A stretch of 64,000 nt of DNA from Udeniomyces pyricola. Its lineage: Eukaryota; Basidiomycota; Tremellomycetes; Cystofilobasidiales; Mrakiaceae. Below, in pieces: positions 10,829-23,339 of this stretch. The DNA is taken from contig BCIK01000006.1 of the NCBI GenBank assembly GCA_039545295.1, forward strand, positions 310,001 through 374,000, given 5' to 3'. Below the pieces are notes generated by a model that saw nothing but the letters and a program-made list of their open reading frames with translations, had not been told where the DNA came from and did not search any database. Numbering within the stretch: the stretch's first letter is position 1; each line of letters opens with the position of its first letter. The translations under genes and the position numbers were made by a program.

Positions 10829-12800
10829 ATGGCCCCTCATCCAACAGAACTTCTCGCCAAGGCCCAAAAGAAAGCCGGTTCTTCCACCGGCTGGTTCTCA
10901 TCGTCCTCATCCAAGTATGAGGAAGCCGCTGATCTCGTTCGTCTGTCTCCCCTCCTTCTCCCGCCAACTGTCCCCTGACACGCCTCTTGTGTTCGCAGTG
11001 CATATATCATCATGACTCCACATCAATGGGTTCCTCCCTCACTTGCAATTAACCTCTTCTCTTCTCTTCCCTTCCCTCCTTGTCTCTCTTTCTTTTCCAT
11101 CCTCGGCGCCACATCCATCTATCCAATCATTCATTCATTCATCCATCCATCCATCCATCCATCCATCCATCCTTGGCTGGGATGACGATGCGATCTCAAC
11201 CTCCTCCCTCTCCCCTTTACCCTTTGTTTGAACCCTCCTCCTCTCTTTTCCCTTCCCTAACCTCCCTTCGTTATACCTGCCTCATCATCTCCAGTTTCAA
11301 CAAGCTGGAAACGGCTTCAAGCTCGAGAAGAGCTGGGACTCAAGCGGCCGCGCGTTTGACAAGTGAGTCCCGGTTCGGTTGGGTCCGGCTCGCAGACACA
11401 GGCCAGGCAGTCAGGTGACTCGAGGCTATGGGAGGGAGTACCAATACAGCCCTAAACGATGGCTCATCTATAGCTCATGCGGACGAAGCCCGGATCTGAA
11501 CGACCGTCGTCTGTCAAGAGGCCTAGGGACTGCTCGCAACGCACGAAAGACATCAATGCGAGAAAGGGGAGCGAGATGATGCACAAGGCGTTCCGATAGA
11601 TCACTGACCTTTTTAATCTCTGCATGCTGGCTTGGCACTCATCCGTTCCTTAGGGAGGGAGAATGCCGAGAGTCTGCCAAAGAAAAGGACGACGCCATCA
11701 ACGCGTACTGGAACGCGTCCAAGTCGTACGTCTAGCCCACCGTCCTTCTGAACCGAACCTCGTCTCACTTTCATGCTGACTCGCATGGCGGTAATTATCC
11801 TGCTCCATCCAGCTACAAGAAGTCGTCGTCCCTGACTGCGATCCCTGATGCCGTCAACTCCCTCACCCGCGCCATCAAACTCCTCACCGAACTCGGCCGA
11901 TTCCGCCAAGCTGCGGATCGCCAAAAGGAGGTTGGCACGTTGCTCAAGGAGACGGATCTTCCTGCTGCCCGTGACGCGTTTGAACAGGCGGGGGAGTGGT
12001 ACTCGATGGAGGATGCTCAAGCGTGAGTCAAGAGGGCAGAGAAACGCTGGAACGCGTTGGCGACTGCAACTGGAGAGCACCTCACCTCACACTCTCTTAC
12101 GTTTGCTCTCACTTTAGCACCGGCAACGCTATCATGAAGGAGGCCGCTGATATCTCGGCTCAAATCGGACAGTACAAGAAGGCTATCGACATCTACAACG
12201 CGGTTGGCGAGTGGTCGCTCGGCTCTGCGCTGACGAAATACTCTGTCAAAGAGATTTGGCTCAAGGCAGGATTGTGGTGAGTCACGTACGACGGGCCGAA
12301 TACGTGATCTCAGCAGTGCTTGCATCCGCCTAACGAATTGCTATCCCTATCATCTGTGTGTCTTTGAATCATATCAGCGCTTTGGCAATGGAGGACACTG
12401 TCCGGGCACGAACCCTGCTGGATGACTGCGCTGGACGAGGTTAGTTCGATCTAACTTGCCCTGAAGTCAGATGTTGGCGGCAGGAGGAGCTAGGTCGAGA
12501 AAGTACAGAGGGACGAAGAGATGGTTAGGTCTCGAGACCGATGTGCCCAGACTAGAAGACGTCACTGACTTTGTTTCTCTTGGTCTCCTCTGCCTCTTGC
12601 CCAAACTAGATGTAACCTTCCCTTCTACTCGTGAAGCCAAGTTCCTCAACAACATCACCAATGCCATCACGGACGGCGATGTCGAGACTTTCACCGCTCA
12701 CGTCGTCGATTTCGATCAGATCACCAAGCTCGACAACTTCAAGACGGAGCTGTTGCTCAAAATCAAGAAGAGCATAGTCGAGGAGGGTGGTTTGGCTTAG
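10829..12800 (+). CDS. SEC17: Alpha-SNAP (Sec17), SNARE disassembly adaptor
   Basis: Seven exons (10829-10936, 11295-11362, 11654-11725, 11813-12022, 12118-12276, 12378-12439, 12610-12800) give 289 residues, close to the usual 290-295. Alpha-SNAP binds SNARE bundles and recruits the ATPase NSF/Sec18 to take them apart after membrane fusion. The sequence shows the N-terminal EAADLFQQAGNGFKLEKSW helix pair, the repeated TPR-like helices (for example EAADISAQIGQYKKAIDIY) and the C-terminal acceptor end LLLKIKKSIVEEGGLA, whose penultimate leucine-containing tail stimulates NSF. The first two introns are long for this locus (358 and 291 nt), and the first carries a tetranucleotide microsatellite. 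All junctions keep frame. Neighbour of SEC24, another vesicle-traffic gene, on the same strand. Confidence 0.95.
11127..11173 (+). repeat. CATT/CATC tetranucleotide microsatellite in SEC17 intron 1
   Basis: About three CATT units are followed by about eight ATCC units. It lies inside the 358-nt first intron, so length changes would not alter the protein. Confidence 0.9.
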
Positions 12801-13359
12801 GACGAAGAGTCTTTCCATTTGTGCAGGTTGGGGGGGGGGGGAGGGGGGGGGGACGAGGGAGGGAGGAGAAGGAGGTGTGATGAACTAGAGGGCTTTCCCT
12901 CTCCTGTTTGAATTTTCTTTTTTCGTCCTGTTCTACCTCATACGAGCCTGACTCGACACATTCCCTTCTTTGTTCCATATGTTACACCTTTCTGCTCTAG
13001 CTCTTCTTTCGCATGTTTGAACTTTCCGTGCCTTTCATCGACCATCCTACATATGCTGTATGCGCTTTTTCTTTGCCGTTGACCGTTTACGTACTGTTTG
13101 TTCTCACATGTATCCCTGGCAAATCATCCCGTGCTCATGGGCGAACGAACGATGAAAAGAAAGAAAAGAAAACAATAACAATCGTAAATTGGGTGGCACA
13201 CGTACGTTGGCACACACAAGCACAAGCGTACGCGATTCTGATCTTGTCCAGACTGGTACATATATAGGTTATAATTGCGACGTGTGTTCTCTTGCGTGCC
13301 CTGATCTGCCACACCTCTCTCCTGCCCTCTTCCCCCCTGATCATCGTCATCTGCCCAGC
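12801..13359 (+). promoter_or_regulatory. SEC17-SEC24 spacer with SEC24 promoter
   Basis: Just after the SEC17 stop there are two long G runs (about 12830-12852). The rest is AT-rich and should hold the SEC17 3' untranslated region and the SEC24 promoter and leader. No gene was recognised. Confidence 0.5.
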
Positions 13360-16300
13360 ATGCCTCCTCGCCGTGCTCGCCCTATTGACCCTTCTATCCT
13401 CGCCCCATCTGACTACGACCAGGGCCAAGCCTACTCTCAACAGTCAGCTTACCCAGATCAACAGCAACATCAGCAGTACCAACACCAGCCCGACACTTTC
13501 ATCTCACCCGACGACCCTCGCTACGCCGGTCAGCAGCAGCAACACCTTCAGCAGCACCAGCAACAGCACCAGCCTCCTTATCAGCAGCATCAGTACCAAC
13601 AGCAAACTCCACAAGATCCCCAGTATGCCTATCAGCAGCAACAGCAACAACACCCTCATCAGCCTTACTATGACCCTTCGCGACCCTCTAGCGATCCCTC
13701 TTCTGTACCCTCTCAGCACATTTCGCGTCCGGCCCACTCGACCGGGCGAGATTTCCCTCCTGCGTCTCGTATGAAGATTGATCACGAACAGGTCCCCTCG
13801 CCCACTGCTCTTCTCCGAGCGGACCAAGCCAAGATTGACGACCAAGGAGATTGGAGTGGCATCGTTGGGTTTGGGCCAGAACTTGGGATGATGCCGTTGA
13901 GTGGAAGCGAGTATCGGTCGATTGATATGGGTGAGTGCTGCGTTCTCTTTTACACATGTGATTTCTTGTAAGGCACTGGAACAAGTCTGGCAGCGAGTCT
14001 GGGAACCCACACAGTGAATCTTGCGAAGAGGAAACTTGCACTGCTGGCACGATGGGCCTGAGTACTGCGGGCACCATCGCCTCGCAGACGCAACAAGCTC
14101 ACGACGACAGGCGAGTGAAAATGGCTACCATTTGAACTCGAGTCACCATTGTTGCTCCATTCTTTTGGATGGGCATAAACCGGGAGCTTGTCTGTCTTGA
14201 TCCCATGATGACTGGCATGAAAAGGGGATATCCCTAGAAGATCGTTCCGCCTCGCTTTTATCTTTCCCTCTCCCCCCCCTTCCTTCTTCCAACTCAATCC
14301 TCTCGTTCTTTTTGTTGTTGCTGTTTGATCTACATTCGTTGGCATACCATCTGACGATCTTGTCTTCTGATTGTGCCATGCTTGTTCTTCTCTGTATAGG
14401 CAACTCCACACCCTCGCATATCCGCCTCACGACCTACAACATCCCAGCTTCTCATGATCTCCTCGCATCGACGTTTATCCCTTTCGGCCTCATCGTTCAA
14501 CCCTTTGCTGCACCCCGTGACGATGAGAACCCAGTTCCTGCCGTCTCCTTTGGTCGAGCAGGTCCGCCACGATGCAAAAAGTGTCGCGCGTACGTCAACG
14601 TGTGGTCAAGATGGGTCAGGGGAGGCGAGCGATGGGTATGCAACCTGTGCTCAGCTGAAAACGAGAGTACGTACATCTTGCGTGTTGAAGATATCGATCC
14701 TTGCCAGATGTGGTCTGGTCAGCTGATGCGTAATCTCATTTGATATCTCTAGCTCCTCAAGATTACTACTGTCCCCTGGAAGGAGGGGACTCGTCCCGCC
14801 GAACGGATGCCGATCAACGTCCGGAACTCTCCCTCGGTACGGTTGACTTTATCGTTGGCTCAGAGTACTACGCGATGACCTCAGTTCCGACCCTCCCGAC
14901 TGCCATCAACGCTCGACCTTCCAAGCCAACGAATCCTACGCAAGCACCTTCCAAGCCTATCCTGTCCCAGTCCTCTGACCCCACGACAAGCATCCAAGAG
15001 ACGACGACCAACCTCCTCGACACGCTCACCATCGGCAGCTCGGGCGATGCCGGCAAAGAGCCTCGGGCGCCGAAACCCCTGCATCATCTGTTCGCTCTTG
15101 ACGTTGGGTGGAATGCCAACGCGTGTGGGCTTGTGGCCGAATGGTGCGAAAGCTTACGGGCGGCGCTTTACGTGCCTGATGGAAACGAAGGAAGCGAAGG
15201 TAGCAGCGTCGTTGTCGTCGGAGATGAGGAAGGTGGCGAGTCTACTGGCGAGAAGAAAGCGGCCAGCTCGGGCGGAGGGTGCCGGCTACCTAAAGGAGAG
15301 AAAATCGGCATCGTCACGTTTGACACGAGTATTCACTTCTGGGACCTTGCCGTCAGTATGCAGCGCCGGTCTCCTTGCATCACCTACCCACGATGCCGAG
15401 CGATTGATTAACTGATGATCACATATACCGCTTCTTTTATCAACAGAGCGGTAAGGACGCCGCCGAGATGCACGTCATGCTCGATCTGGATGATGTCTTT
15501 GTCCCCCTTCCCACGGACCTTATCTTTGTCGATCCTCACGAGTCGCGGTAAGTCTTGTCTTGCTCGCCTTCTTTTTGTTTCTCTTTCATACGGAGCCTAA
15601 CTCTGTCTCTTCCTCATCTCCTGTTCCTTTTTCTGCGTGCAAACAGTGCCGTTATCGAGTCCCTGTTGACGACCCTGCCGGGCATGTTTGCCTCCCCTCA
15701 GCAATCGGCCTTGACGCCTCTCGGTCCTGTAGTGCAATCGGCTCTGCTTGCCCTTGGCTCTCTTGGTGGCTCACTCTCCATCTTCCAAACATCTCTGCCC
15801 ACCCTCGGCGCGGGTGCACTCAAACCAAGGGACGAAACGAAGCTCGCTAAGACCGACAAGGAAAAACTCCTTTTTGTTCCGCAGGATATCTTCTGGCGTA
15901 ACCTCGCAGAGGAGTGTGTAGATCTGGGCGTCGGCGTCAACTTGTGGCTCTTCCCAGCCGAGTACGTGGATGTGGCTTCGTTGAGTAAGTTGAAACTTCG
16001 TCTAGTTGCTTTGGACCTGAAGCAGGCTCGGCCTGGCCCATGTTGACGTCCTCGGATGCCTTCGATTGATCTCTCTTTCTTCAACCGCGCAGGCATCTTA
16101 CCTTCGTTGAGCGGAGGCGATCTTTACTACATCCCCAAGTTTGACCCTGTCCGGGCTGGAGGTCGACTTCGCTCGACGATGGACTCTGTCATCCATCGCG
16201 AGATGGGTTATAACGCGACTATGCGAGTTCGGTGCTCGACTGGTGCGTTATTTTTCCCCAGACTCAAATATCTCCTTCTACCGTTGAACGACGCTGATGA

Positions 16301-18106
16301 TATCCAACCTACGTTCACTGCTTACCTTTGTAGGATTACATACGACTGACAGCTTTGGGTCTTTCCACCAACGCTCCCTGACCGATCTCGAATTCGGCTC
16401 GCTCTCGTCGTCCTCTGCTGTGGCATCTTACCTCCAACACGATGGTGCCGCTCTCAGCGAACGTGGACCGGCCTCATTCCAGGTGGCTGTGCTTTATACA
16501 GCACGAAACGGCGAGCGACGGGTCCGAGTGCTCAACCTCCAAGTCCCCGTGACGACGCTGGTCGGGAATGTCTTCCGATACGGCGATCTTGATGCGGTGG
16601 CAACATTGATGTTCAAGGAAGGTGAGCTTCAAAAAAAAAACACGAATGCTCTCTTTGCGATCTCGGTCGTAGAACGGTGATATTTCTTGTACTTTTTGCT
16701 GATGATCGACTTAACCACTCCTGGTGATTCCTTTATTCAATCTAGCCGTTGCCGATGCGTCTCAGAAGATGCTGCCCACTATCCGAGAAAACCTCACTCG
16801 TCGTTGTATCCAAATATTGGCCTCGTACCGTCGGAACTGCTCTCTCAGCACCGCCCCAGGTCAAGTGCGTCCACTCCTCATTGCCAAACCCAATAAGCTG
16901 TCGATTTCCTTCTTGCAAAAAAAAAAAAGAAACGACGAGAGCAAGCGGGTTGACTCGTTATTCTCCTTTCGCCTCATTCAGCTTGTCCTTCCTGATTCGT
17001 TCAACCTTCTCCCGCTCTACGTGCTCTGCATGTTGAAATCCAAGCCTCTCAAGGGCGGTAGCGTCATTGCCGACGTCCGCGTGGCGTACATGCGATACGG
17101 TCAATCGCTCGGTGTCGCCCAAACGCTCACGTTCCTGTACCCCAGGATGATTGCCGCTCATGTCTTGAGCCCTGAGCATGGCTTTGCTAAAGCTGGAGGA
17201 GACGGATCGAGGATCGAACTCCCACCGCTTACGAGGTGCACATACAGTCGAGTGGAGCCTCATGGAGCTTACCTGTTGCGTAAGTGTCTGACCGGACATG
17301 TTTGTTCAAGTATCTATCCGACCAAACCGTAGGACTGACGGCATCTATCATTCCTCTAATTTTTTCATCCATTTTGTCTTCTCTCGTTCAGTCAATGGAG
17401 AGGTAGCTATTCTCTGGTTGGGCGCGTCGGTCTCACCTCAGATCTTGAACGATCTCTTTGGCGTCGACGAATTGAACGACCTCGACTCACGAATGGTTCG
17501 TGCATCAAAGGAGACTTTTTCCTCACTCCTTCTCTCTCTCCCAGACCTACCTGAAACATATCAATTTTTTTCTCCTTATATGGTTTTATTTGCGCGTCTC
17601 AGGCGTCCCTACCCCGTCTCCCGACCCATCTTTCGACGCAACTTCGCAACCTCCTCGCGCATTACTCACTTCTCGCCGGTCGAGAGCTTCCGACCCTCAT
17701 TGCGCGTCAACACTTGGATGGATCCGAGTGAGTTCTCTTTTTGAGTCATTGGCCGAAACATCATAACCACGCTCAGCTATCCATTCATGACTGCTGACGG
17801 ATCAAACGAACACACGTTGTTGTTGAATTGTTAATCTCAGACTCGAGTTTGGCAATATGCTTGTTGAGGACAAGGTATCGAATGAGGTTGATTATCCTTC
17901 AGTGAGTTCATTCATTTTCAGAATCATTCCGCCCGAAGCCCGCAAAGAGCGCTGACCTGAGTTCCCTCCCCCCTTTCGTTCGTGCTCTCTCGCAGTACCT
18001 TATGCAGGTTCACCAAGCCATTACGAAGGAGCAGAGGGAAGGTGGAGGAGCTGAGGAGAGCGGGGGTGCTTGGTCAACAGCCAAAGGCTGGGTCGGTATC
18101 CAATAA
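13360..18106 (+). CDS. SEC24: COPII coat cargo adaptor Sec24
   Basis: Thirteen exons (13360-13930, 14400-14666, 14753-15351, 15447-15547, 15647-15984, 16093-16242, 16334-16621, 16746-16864, 16982-17279, 17392-17495, 17603-17727, 17841-17901, 17996-18106) give 1,043 residues, within the usual Sec24 size. Sec24 pairs with Sec23 on ER membranes and selects cargo for COPII vesicles. Residues 1-130 are a Gln/Pro/Tyr-rich tail. Next come the zinc finger (RCKKC...CNLC, about 249-275), the DYYCPL and ELSLGTVDF signatures, a trunk domain with DVGWNANACG, a beta-sandwich and helical region, and a gelsolin-like end with GEVAILWLGA. A long low-complexity insert of about 70 residues lies in the trunk (around 14910-15070), with another Glu/Gly/Ser insert near 15180-15290. 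The first intron is 469 nt. The start is the first ATG before the Gln-rich tail. Confidence 0.95.
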
Positions 18107-18617
18107 AGAGAAATGTCGTTTTCTTGTCGACGTTTACTTTTCAATCCAGGTCCAGCTTTCATATTTTGTCGTTTCGTTTTCTTCTCATCCTTTCTTTTTT
18201 CTTTCTTTCTTTTTTCTTTTTTTCTTTCTTTCTTTTTTTCTTTCTTTCTTTTTTCTTTCTTTTTTTCTTTCTTTTCTTTCTTCCTTTCTTTGGCTTCTTG
18301 AAAGCCACATTTCTCTTTATGGTTCATGAATGTATCGAGCGGTCACTCGCCAAAGAGTTCGGGGTTCCAGCAGTCAACGAGAGTGTTAACTGGCCTGTGT
18401 CAATCTGATGTGATGACTTTGACTGCTTGCCCATGATGACGTAATCGGTTGCCGTCGGCTTGATTAATGATTGGCCTGATCACGCTCGCTGGCAGGCAGC
18501 AGCTGCAACGCTGCCGCAGGTTGGCGATGTTCGACTGCGAATCTCACCGGCCAACCATTTACATATCATCCATCAATCTACCCTTTCCTTCAATCCTATT
18601 CCAAGCAACAGACCACC
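18107..18617. other. Spacer between SEC24 and the membrane-protein gene
   Basis: Contains a long CTTT-type pyrimidine microsatellite near the SEC24 end, then a mixed-composition stretch that should carry the promoter of the next gene at 18618. No coding feature was recognised. Confidence 0.55.
18190..18291 (+). repeat. Imperfect (CTTT)n pyrimidine tract
   Basis: About 100 bp of C/T only, mostly CTTT and CTTTTTT units. It starts about 85 bp after the SEC24 stop, so it is probably in the 3' untranslated region or just beyond it. Confidence 0.9.
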
Positions 18618-19828
18618 ATGACGACGACGGCCTATCCTCCTCCACCTCAACATCCGCTTGCTCAGACCTCTGCTCAGAAGCCTAACCCCTTTACTTCTGC
18701 TGCTGCTGAGCCATCAGGTCTCGGTTCTAACCCTTCCTCCACTTCCATCCCATCCTCCACTGTCCCACCCAAGACGCTCTACCAAACCTCGATTGAACTC
18801 CAACAACTCGCTGCCTCTGCTCTTTCACTCGACGACGAGCCAGCCGATGCCGTCTCGATCTGGGCTTACACAACTTCTAGCTTGCTCGCGGCGTTTGCTG
18901 TCCCGCTCATCTTCTTCCCTCGCTTCGTCATGTTCCTACTCGGCGGACTGGACGCTCAGGACCGACGCGAGGATAAGTTGACGCGACTCGAAGGCTTCTT
19001 GTGCTTGCAGAGTGGTATTGGCATGCTTGCTATCGCACTCAACGTTTTGATCTTGGTAAGTTGGTTTGAAGGGTGAGAAGATGGTCAAGCTATCCCAATC
19101 ACGCGTAGCCAGGGAATTGATCGCTTGAAGTTCTGGTTCCTTTCGACTTTCTCCCATCTTTTTCCCGACCTTACACTCTCCTACATGGGCTTGGTGGATG
19201 GCTCAGACTAGTCCCCCTCCTCCTCACCTGGATGAACCTAGCACCTCATCAGCACCTAGGCCGCGTCGATCAAGGATGTCCCACTTTGCATCCAACCGAA
19301 TGAGCGTCGGTTCGTCTTGTGCTCCGCAGTCCCCCTTCCTCCATCCACCTCAAGTCATAACTCTGATCCACATTGCTAAAGAAACGGTTTTCTTCTTCTT
19401 CTTCTTTTTTTTTTTTTTTTGTCTATTTGCCTTGCAGTATATATCCTTACGCCAGCACTCTTGATCGCCTCTTTCTCCTCGTATTACACTGCTCTCGGTT
19501 CGCTCTCGACGTTTTTCACTTTCGTCACGGGACTCGCCGGTCTTTCGGGCGCGTGGGTCGTGAGTCTTTCGTCTCTTGACACTCTCTCAACTTGACGTCC
19601 GCGATTTTCATTCCTCTTTCCCCCGATATAGCCCCCCTTCGTACGATCGAACGACTAACGTGTTCTTGGTTTCCCTGTGACCTCGTGATGAACGATCAGT
19701 GTATGTTCAACGACGAGTCTCACGTGAGCAAAAAGACGAAAGCCGATAAGCGAACGAGCAACTTTCCCTTCAAGAACTCGGCCTCGGCGACCGAGGCAAA
19801 GAAGCGATACCTCAGCAAGACGCAGTAA
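18618..19828 (+). CDS. Uncharacterised multi-pass membrane protein
   Basis: Exons 18618-19055, 19207-19309, 19438-19559 and 19700-19828 give 263 residues. I do not recognise a named family. A Pro/Ser/Thr-rich cytosol-like N-terminus (about 75 residues) is followed by hydrophobic spans near residues 88-112 (LLAAFAVPLIFFPRFVMFLL), 128-147 and, after a Ser/Pro/Arg-rich loop, two close spans near 183-220 (ALLIASFSSYYTALGSLSTF and the following FVTGLAGLSGAWV). The C-terminus is Lys/Ser-rich (VSKKTKADKRTSNFPF). The order TM-TM-loop-TM-TM plus a basic tail looks like a conserved fungal membrane protein of unknown role. The third exon choice depends on a phase-1 donor at 19310. The last exon uses the CAG at 19697-19699, because the nearer TAG acceptor leads to an early stop. 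Confidence 0.72.
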
Positions 19829-20785
19829 GAAGAGAAGGAACAGATCACATATTGGGATCTGCTTGGTCAACTGTGTTGAACATGATCATCTGCATCACCA
19901 GACGATAGGAGTACGGATACATATCGGGTGGATAGGAGGTTGGAAAGGTGCCAATGGCATCGAGGCTGGATCAAGCGTCATGCGCGTTGAGGCTGTCCAA
20001 GTTAATGATGTCATGAAGATGGTTCTTGCCACGTCGCTCATGCACTCATGCCTTGTCAATTACCGACTGCCGATATGAGTACAGCCTTTTAGATTTCGCT
20101 TGCCGTTGATCAGGACCAAAAAAAAAGCTTCCCTTTGTGAGAACAAGAGTGTGTGCTTATAATTGTGATGCGCCACTGAAACACAGCATCGGCAAGAAAA
20201 GCACGTGGTCGTCATGCCGGTCGAATCACACAGCCTCATTCCTGACCGACCTGAGATCTGCCGACAGGCGAAAGCGACTACTATAAACGTTGTCTGCCTT
20301 CACGCTTCCATTCAGAAGATCAGCTCACTCTATCTTACCCAGCTCACATCCATCAATGGTCAGTCGTATCATCCTGGTCTACCATCCGGTCCATTGCTCC
20401 TGACTGATACCGGACCCTGACTGATGGTCATCTCTGGCGGTACCGGTTGGACAGTCTTTTGCCTCTAAAGTGAGTGACTGAATCATGTCATCCAATCTCA
20501 TCTCGTCGCAACATCGTCATGAAACGTTGTCCCTCTCTAGCCGGTCGACGTCGCGGGCGTGTACAATCATTTGAACATTATCTGATCTCGTGCTTCCGAT
20601 CGTGTTGTGCTCTCCTTCCACTCTCTTGGCACGTTGTGTTCTCTGCGGATATCTAGTTGCAAGCCGCAGCAGGTGCTGCGACTGCCTTGTCCGGTGAGTG
20701 ACCTGATCAATCATTCCATTCCCTCTTCGCGCTTCGGTCTTCTGCCACGCGTGTTCGCTTCTCTATCCCTTGAGACGTATTCCCC
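19829..20785. other. Spacer of 957 bp before the VWA gene
   Basis: No protein-like ORF or RNA gene was recognised. Short A-run at 20116-20124. The right part should hold the promoter and 5' leader of the VWA gene; an untranslated exon in this region cannot be excluded. Confidence 0.5.
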
Positions 20786-23153
20786 ATGAGCTATCCAACT
20801 TACCCGATCTACTCCCATTCCTACGATACAGGTGTCATGGGCAAGCCAGCCCAGAGCCAGTACGGTGCCCCTTCTCAGCAGCAGCAGTATGGGTCGGTTG
20901 CTGTTCCATCTTACTCATTCATCCTACCTTCTACGTCATCTCTTCCGCTACCTGACCTGACCGTTTCCGCTTCGTCCGCTTTCTTACCTTACGCCCTCGA
21001 TCTAGTCAACCGTCCCACCAGCCTAACACGTACGGCTCCACCGGTCAGGCTGCCTACTCCCAATCCGCTCCTTACGGTCAGCCGGTTGGCGGCCAGCAGC
21101 CCCCTTATGGTCAGCAGCAGCAACCTCACCAGCAGGGAGGTACCGCCGCGAGCTACTATGGCTCAGCTCCTCAGCAATCGAGGTACGTTGATGAACAGGG
21201 CTTGTGTTAGGAGGCTATATATACTCGTGGCGAGAAAGAACGCTGAGTTGCATATCATCTCGCTTGGTCCGATAATCAGCTACAACGCTCCTCCCTCCGG
21301 TGGTCAACAGTATGGACAGCCCCAGGGCGGAGCCTACGGTCAGCCTCAAGGTGGCTCCTATGGTCAATCATCCAGGTGCAGCTTTCGCTCCCGACAATCA
21401 GAGACGAATCTGAACAAACAAAAGTTTTCTGATCGCCCTTCTTGATGCCCCTCCCCACTCCCTCCCTTTTGACATCCTCCAGCCAGCAGCAGCAGCAGCC
21501 GTATGGCGCTCCTCCTCCTCCTGGCCAGTATGGAGCCACTTCCCACCAGCAACAGCAGCAGTAGTGTGTATCATTTCGGACGTCTCACGTGTCTCTCGAC
21601 GTGGCGCGCGACTGACACCACCTACCTTGCCTTCATCTCAGCGGACATCAGGGAACCGACCCGAGTGTCCTCACAACCATCTTGCAGGATACCATCCGCG
21701 ATCAAAAGATTGGTGCCTTTTACCCTCAAGGTGCGGCCGAACAGATTGCTCGACAGGTCGTCGGCACGGGCGCGGTCGAGCGCATCTGCGGCGAATGGCG
21801 AATTCCCAGAGAAATTGGTTACGATCTTTGCAAGTTGGCTCTCTTCGACATTGTCATCTTGTGCGATGACTCTGGGTCCATGAAGTTTGATCAGCGAGGG
21901 GAGAGGATTGTCGAACTTGAGCTTATTCTGAGCAAAGTGGCGGCAGCGGCGAGCTTGTTTGATGCCGACGGCATCTCGATCCGATTCCTGAATTCCCAAG
22001 GTACGATGGTCGTCTTCCTCTTTGCTAGGGACCTTACTGGCCTCTCACAAGGTCCTGGCTGATATCCGTTCCTTGATCAGTCCAAGGAAACCACATCACC
22101 AACGAAGCTCAAGTCAAGCAACTGCTCAGTCAGGTCCAGTACTCTGGGCTCACTCCTGTAAGCCCTCCCTATGGGTTCGACGATCGACTTTTGTTAGCTG
22201 TTGACTGATTGTCCACCTGTTTCTCTTGCTATTGTTGTGACAGCTCGGAACCTCGCTCGAGCAGAAAGTGGTTGGGCCTATGGTTCTCCAGCGTGAGTCT
22301 CCAAATCTCGACCCATCATATGACTTTTTCGATTCAAGCATCGTTGTATGTTGACTCGGTCCGTTTTGTCCGGTCTCTAGCCGCTCGATCGGGTGCTCTT
22401 CGCAAGCCGGTTCTTATCGTCACTATCACGGATGGCTGCCCTGCTGGAGAAGCGGCCGACAAGATCTTTACTGTCATCTCCAATGCTAGCAATGAGCTCC
22501 GCAACACCCGCTACGGCCCCGATGCCCTATCATTCATGTTTGCTCAGGTGAGTTTGTTGAAATACTGTTTGCTTCTAGAACACGGCAAGCAAAGTAGTGC
22601 TTCAGTGATCAGACAGACTGACGCTGCCTTTCCTTGTGTATACTGTTGGAATGTCAGGTCGGTGACGATCTTAAAGCCAGGGAGTTCCTTCATCAGCTCG
22701 ACACGCACCCTATCGTTGGGTCGCTCATCGACTGCTGCTCCAACTACGAGAGCGAAGCCGACGAGGTGAGTGGCCAAGGCTCTGCGAGCAGTATGCTCCT
22801 TTACTTTTCCTTTTCCATCGGTTTACTCATCTGACTCTACTCATCCATGCCATTGTCGACAGATGCGCAAAATTACCGGCTCGGACCTGTCGCCCGAGTT
22901 GTGGCTCTGCAAGCTCTGTTTGGGTGCCATTGACTCGTCGTCGGACGCGCGAGACGAACGCCAGCCTGGCATGTCGTCCCAGCAGCCTCCGTACGGAGGC
23001 CAGCCTCCTCAGCAACCACCTTACGGAGCACCTCAGCAATCGTACGGCGGCCCTCAACAGGCGTATGGAGCACCTCAACAGTCGTACGGAGCGCCCCAAC
23101 AGTCGTACGGAGCGCCTCCCCCGGGTAGTCAGGGCCAGTACCGACCATACTGA
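20786..23153 (+). CDS. VWA-domain protein flanked by Gln/Pro/Tyr/Gly repeats
   Basis: Ten exons (20786-20892, 21006-21182, 21280-21375, 21483-21563, 21642-22000, 22081-22157, 22244-22292, 22381-22547, 22658-22765, 22863-23153) give 503 residues. Residues 1-155 are built from YGQ/PYG/QQ units. Residues about 190-400 form a von Willebrand A fold with a complete metal site: DDSGSM near the first strand (DIVILCDDSGSMKF), a conserved threonine in the GLTPLGTSLEQ region and the TDGCP aspartate (VLIVTITDGCP). The C-terminal 55 residues are about six PYG(A/G)PQQ-type repeats. Cytosolic fungal VWA proteins of this kind are known by sequence, but I know no assigned function; a protein-interaction role is inferred. 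The Tyr/Gly/Gln-rich ends resemble phase-separating low-complexity segments. No signal peptide or membrane span is visible. Confidence 0.82.
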
Positions 23154-23339
23154 GCGTTTGGGTAGGGTGTGGAGTGTGAAGGGCTTGCAGGAGGTTGTTG
23201 ATTGAGTATGGTTATGCGTGTATTTATCTGTACTTGGACTCTCTCGGTAATGCAGAGAATGCATGGATGTTGAAAATGAGTCAAGGGAATGGACAGATAA
23301 TTGAAGCGCACGACAACATATATACGTAACAACTGTGTG

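Noticed and set aside
14205..14360. C/D snoRNA in the 469-nt first SEC24 intron (ATGATGA and CTGA boxes)
   Set aside because: The boxes are about 140 nt apart and there is no terminal stem pairing or clear guide element.
18190..18291. CTTT tract as coding sequence (Phe/Leu/Ser or Lys/Glu ORFs on both strands)
   Set aside because: It is a simple pyrimidine microsatellite after the SEC24 stop; open frames arise only from the lack of stop codons in the repeat.
19628..19699. TAG acceptor near 19631 for the last exon of the membrane-protein gene
   Set aside because: In the required phase it reaches a stop after eight codons; the CAG at 19697-19699 gives a conserved-looking basic tail.
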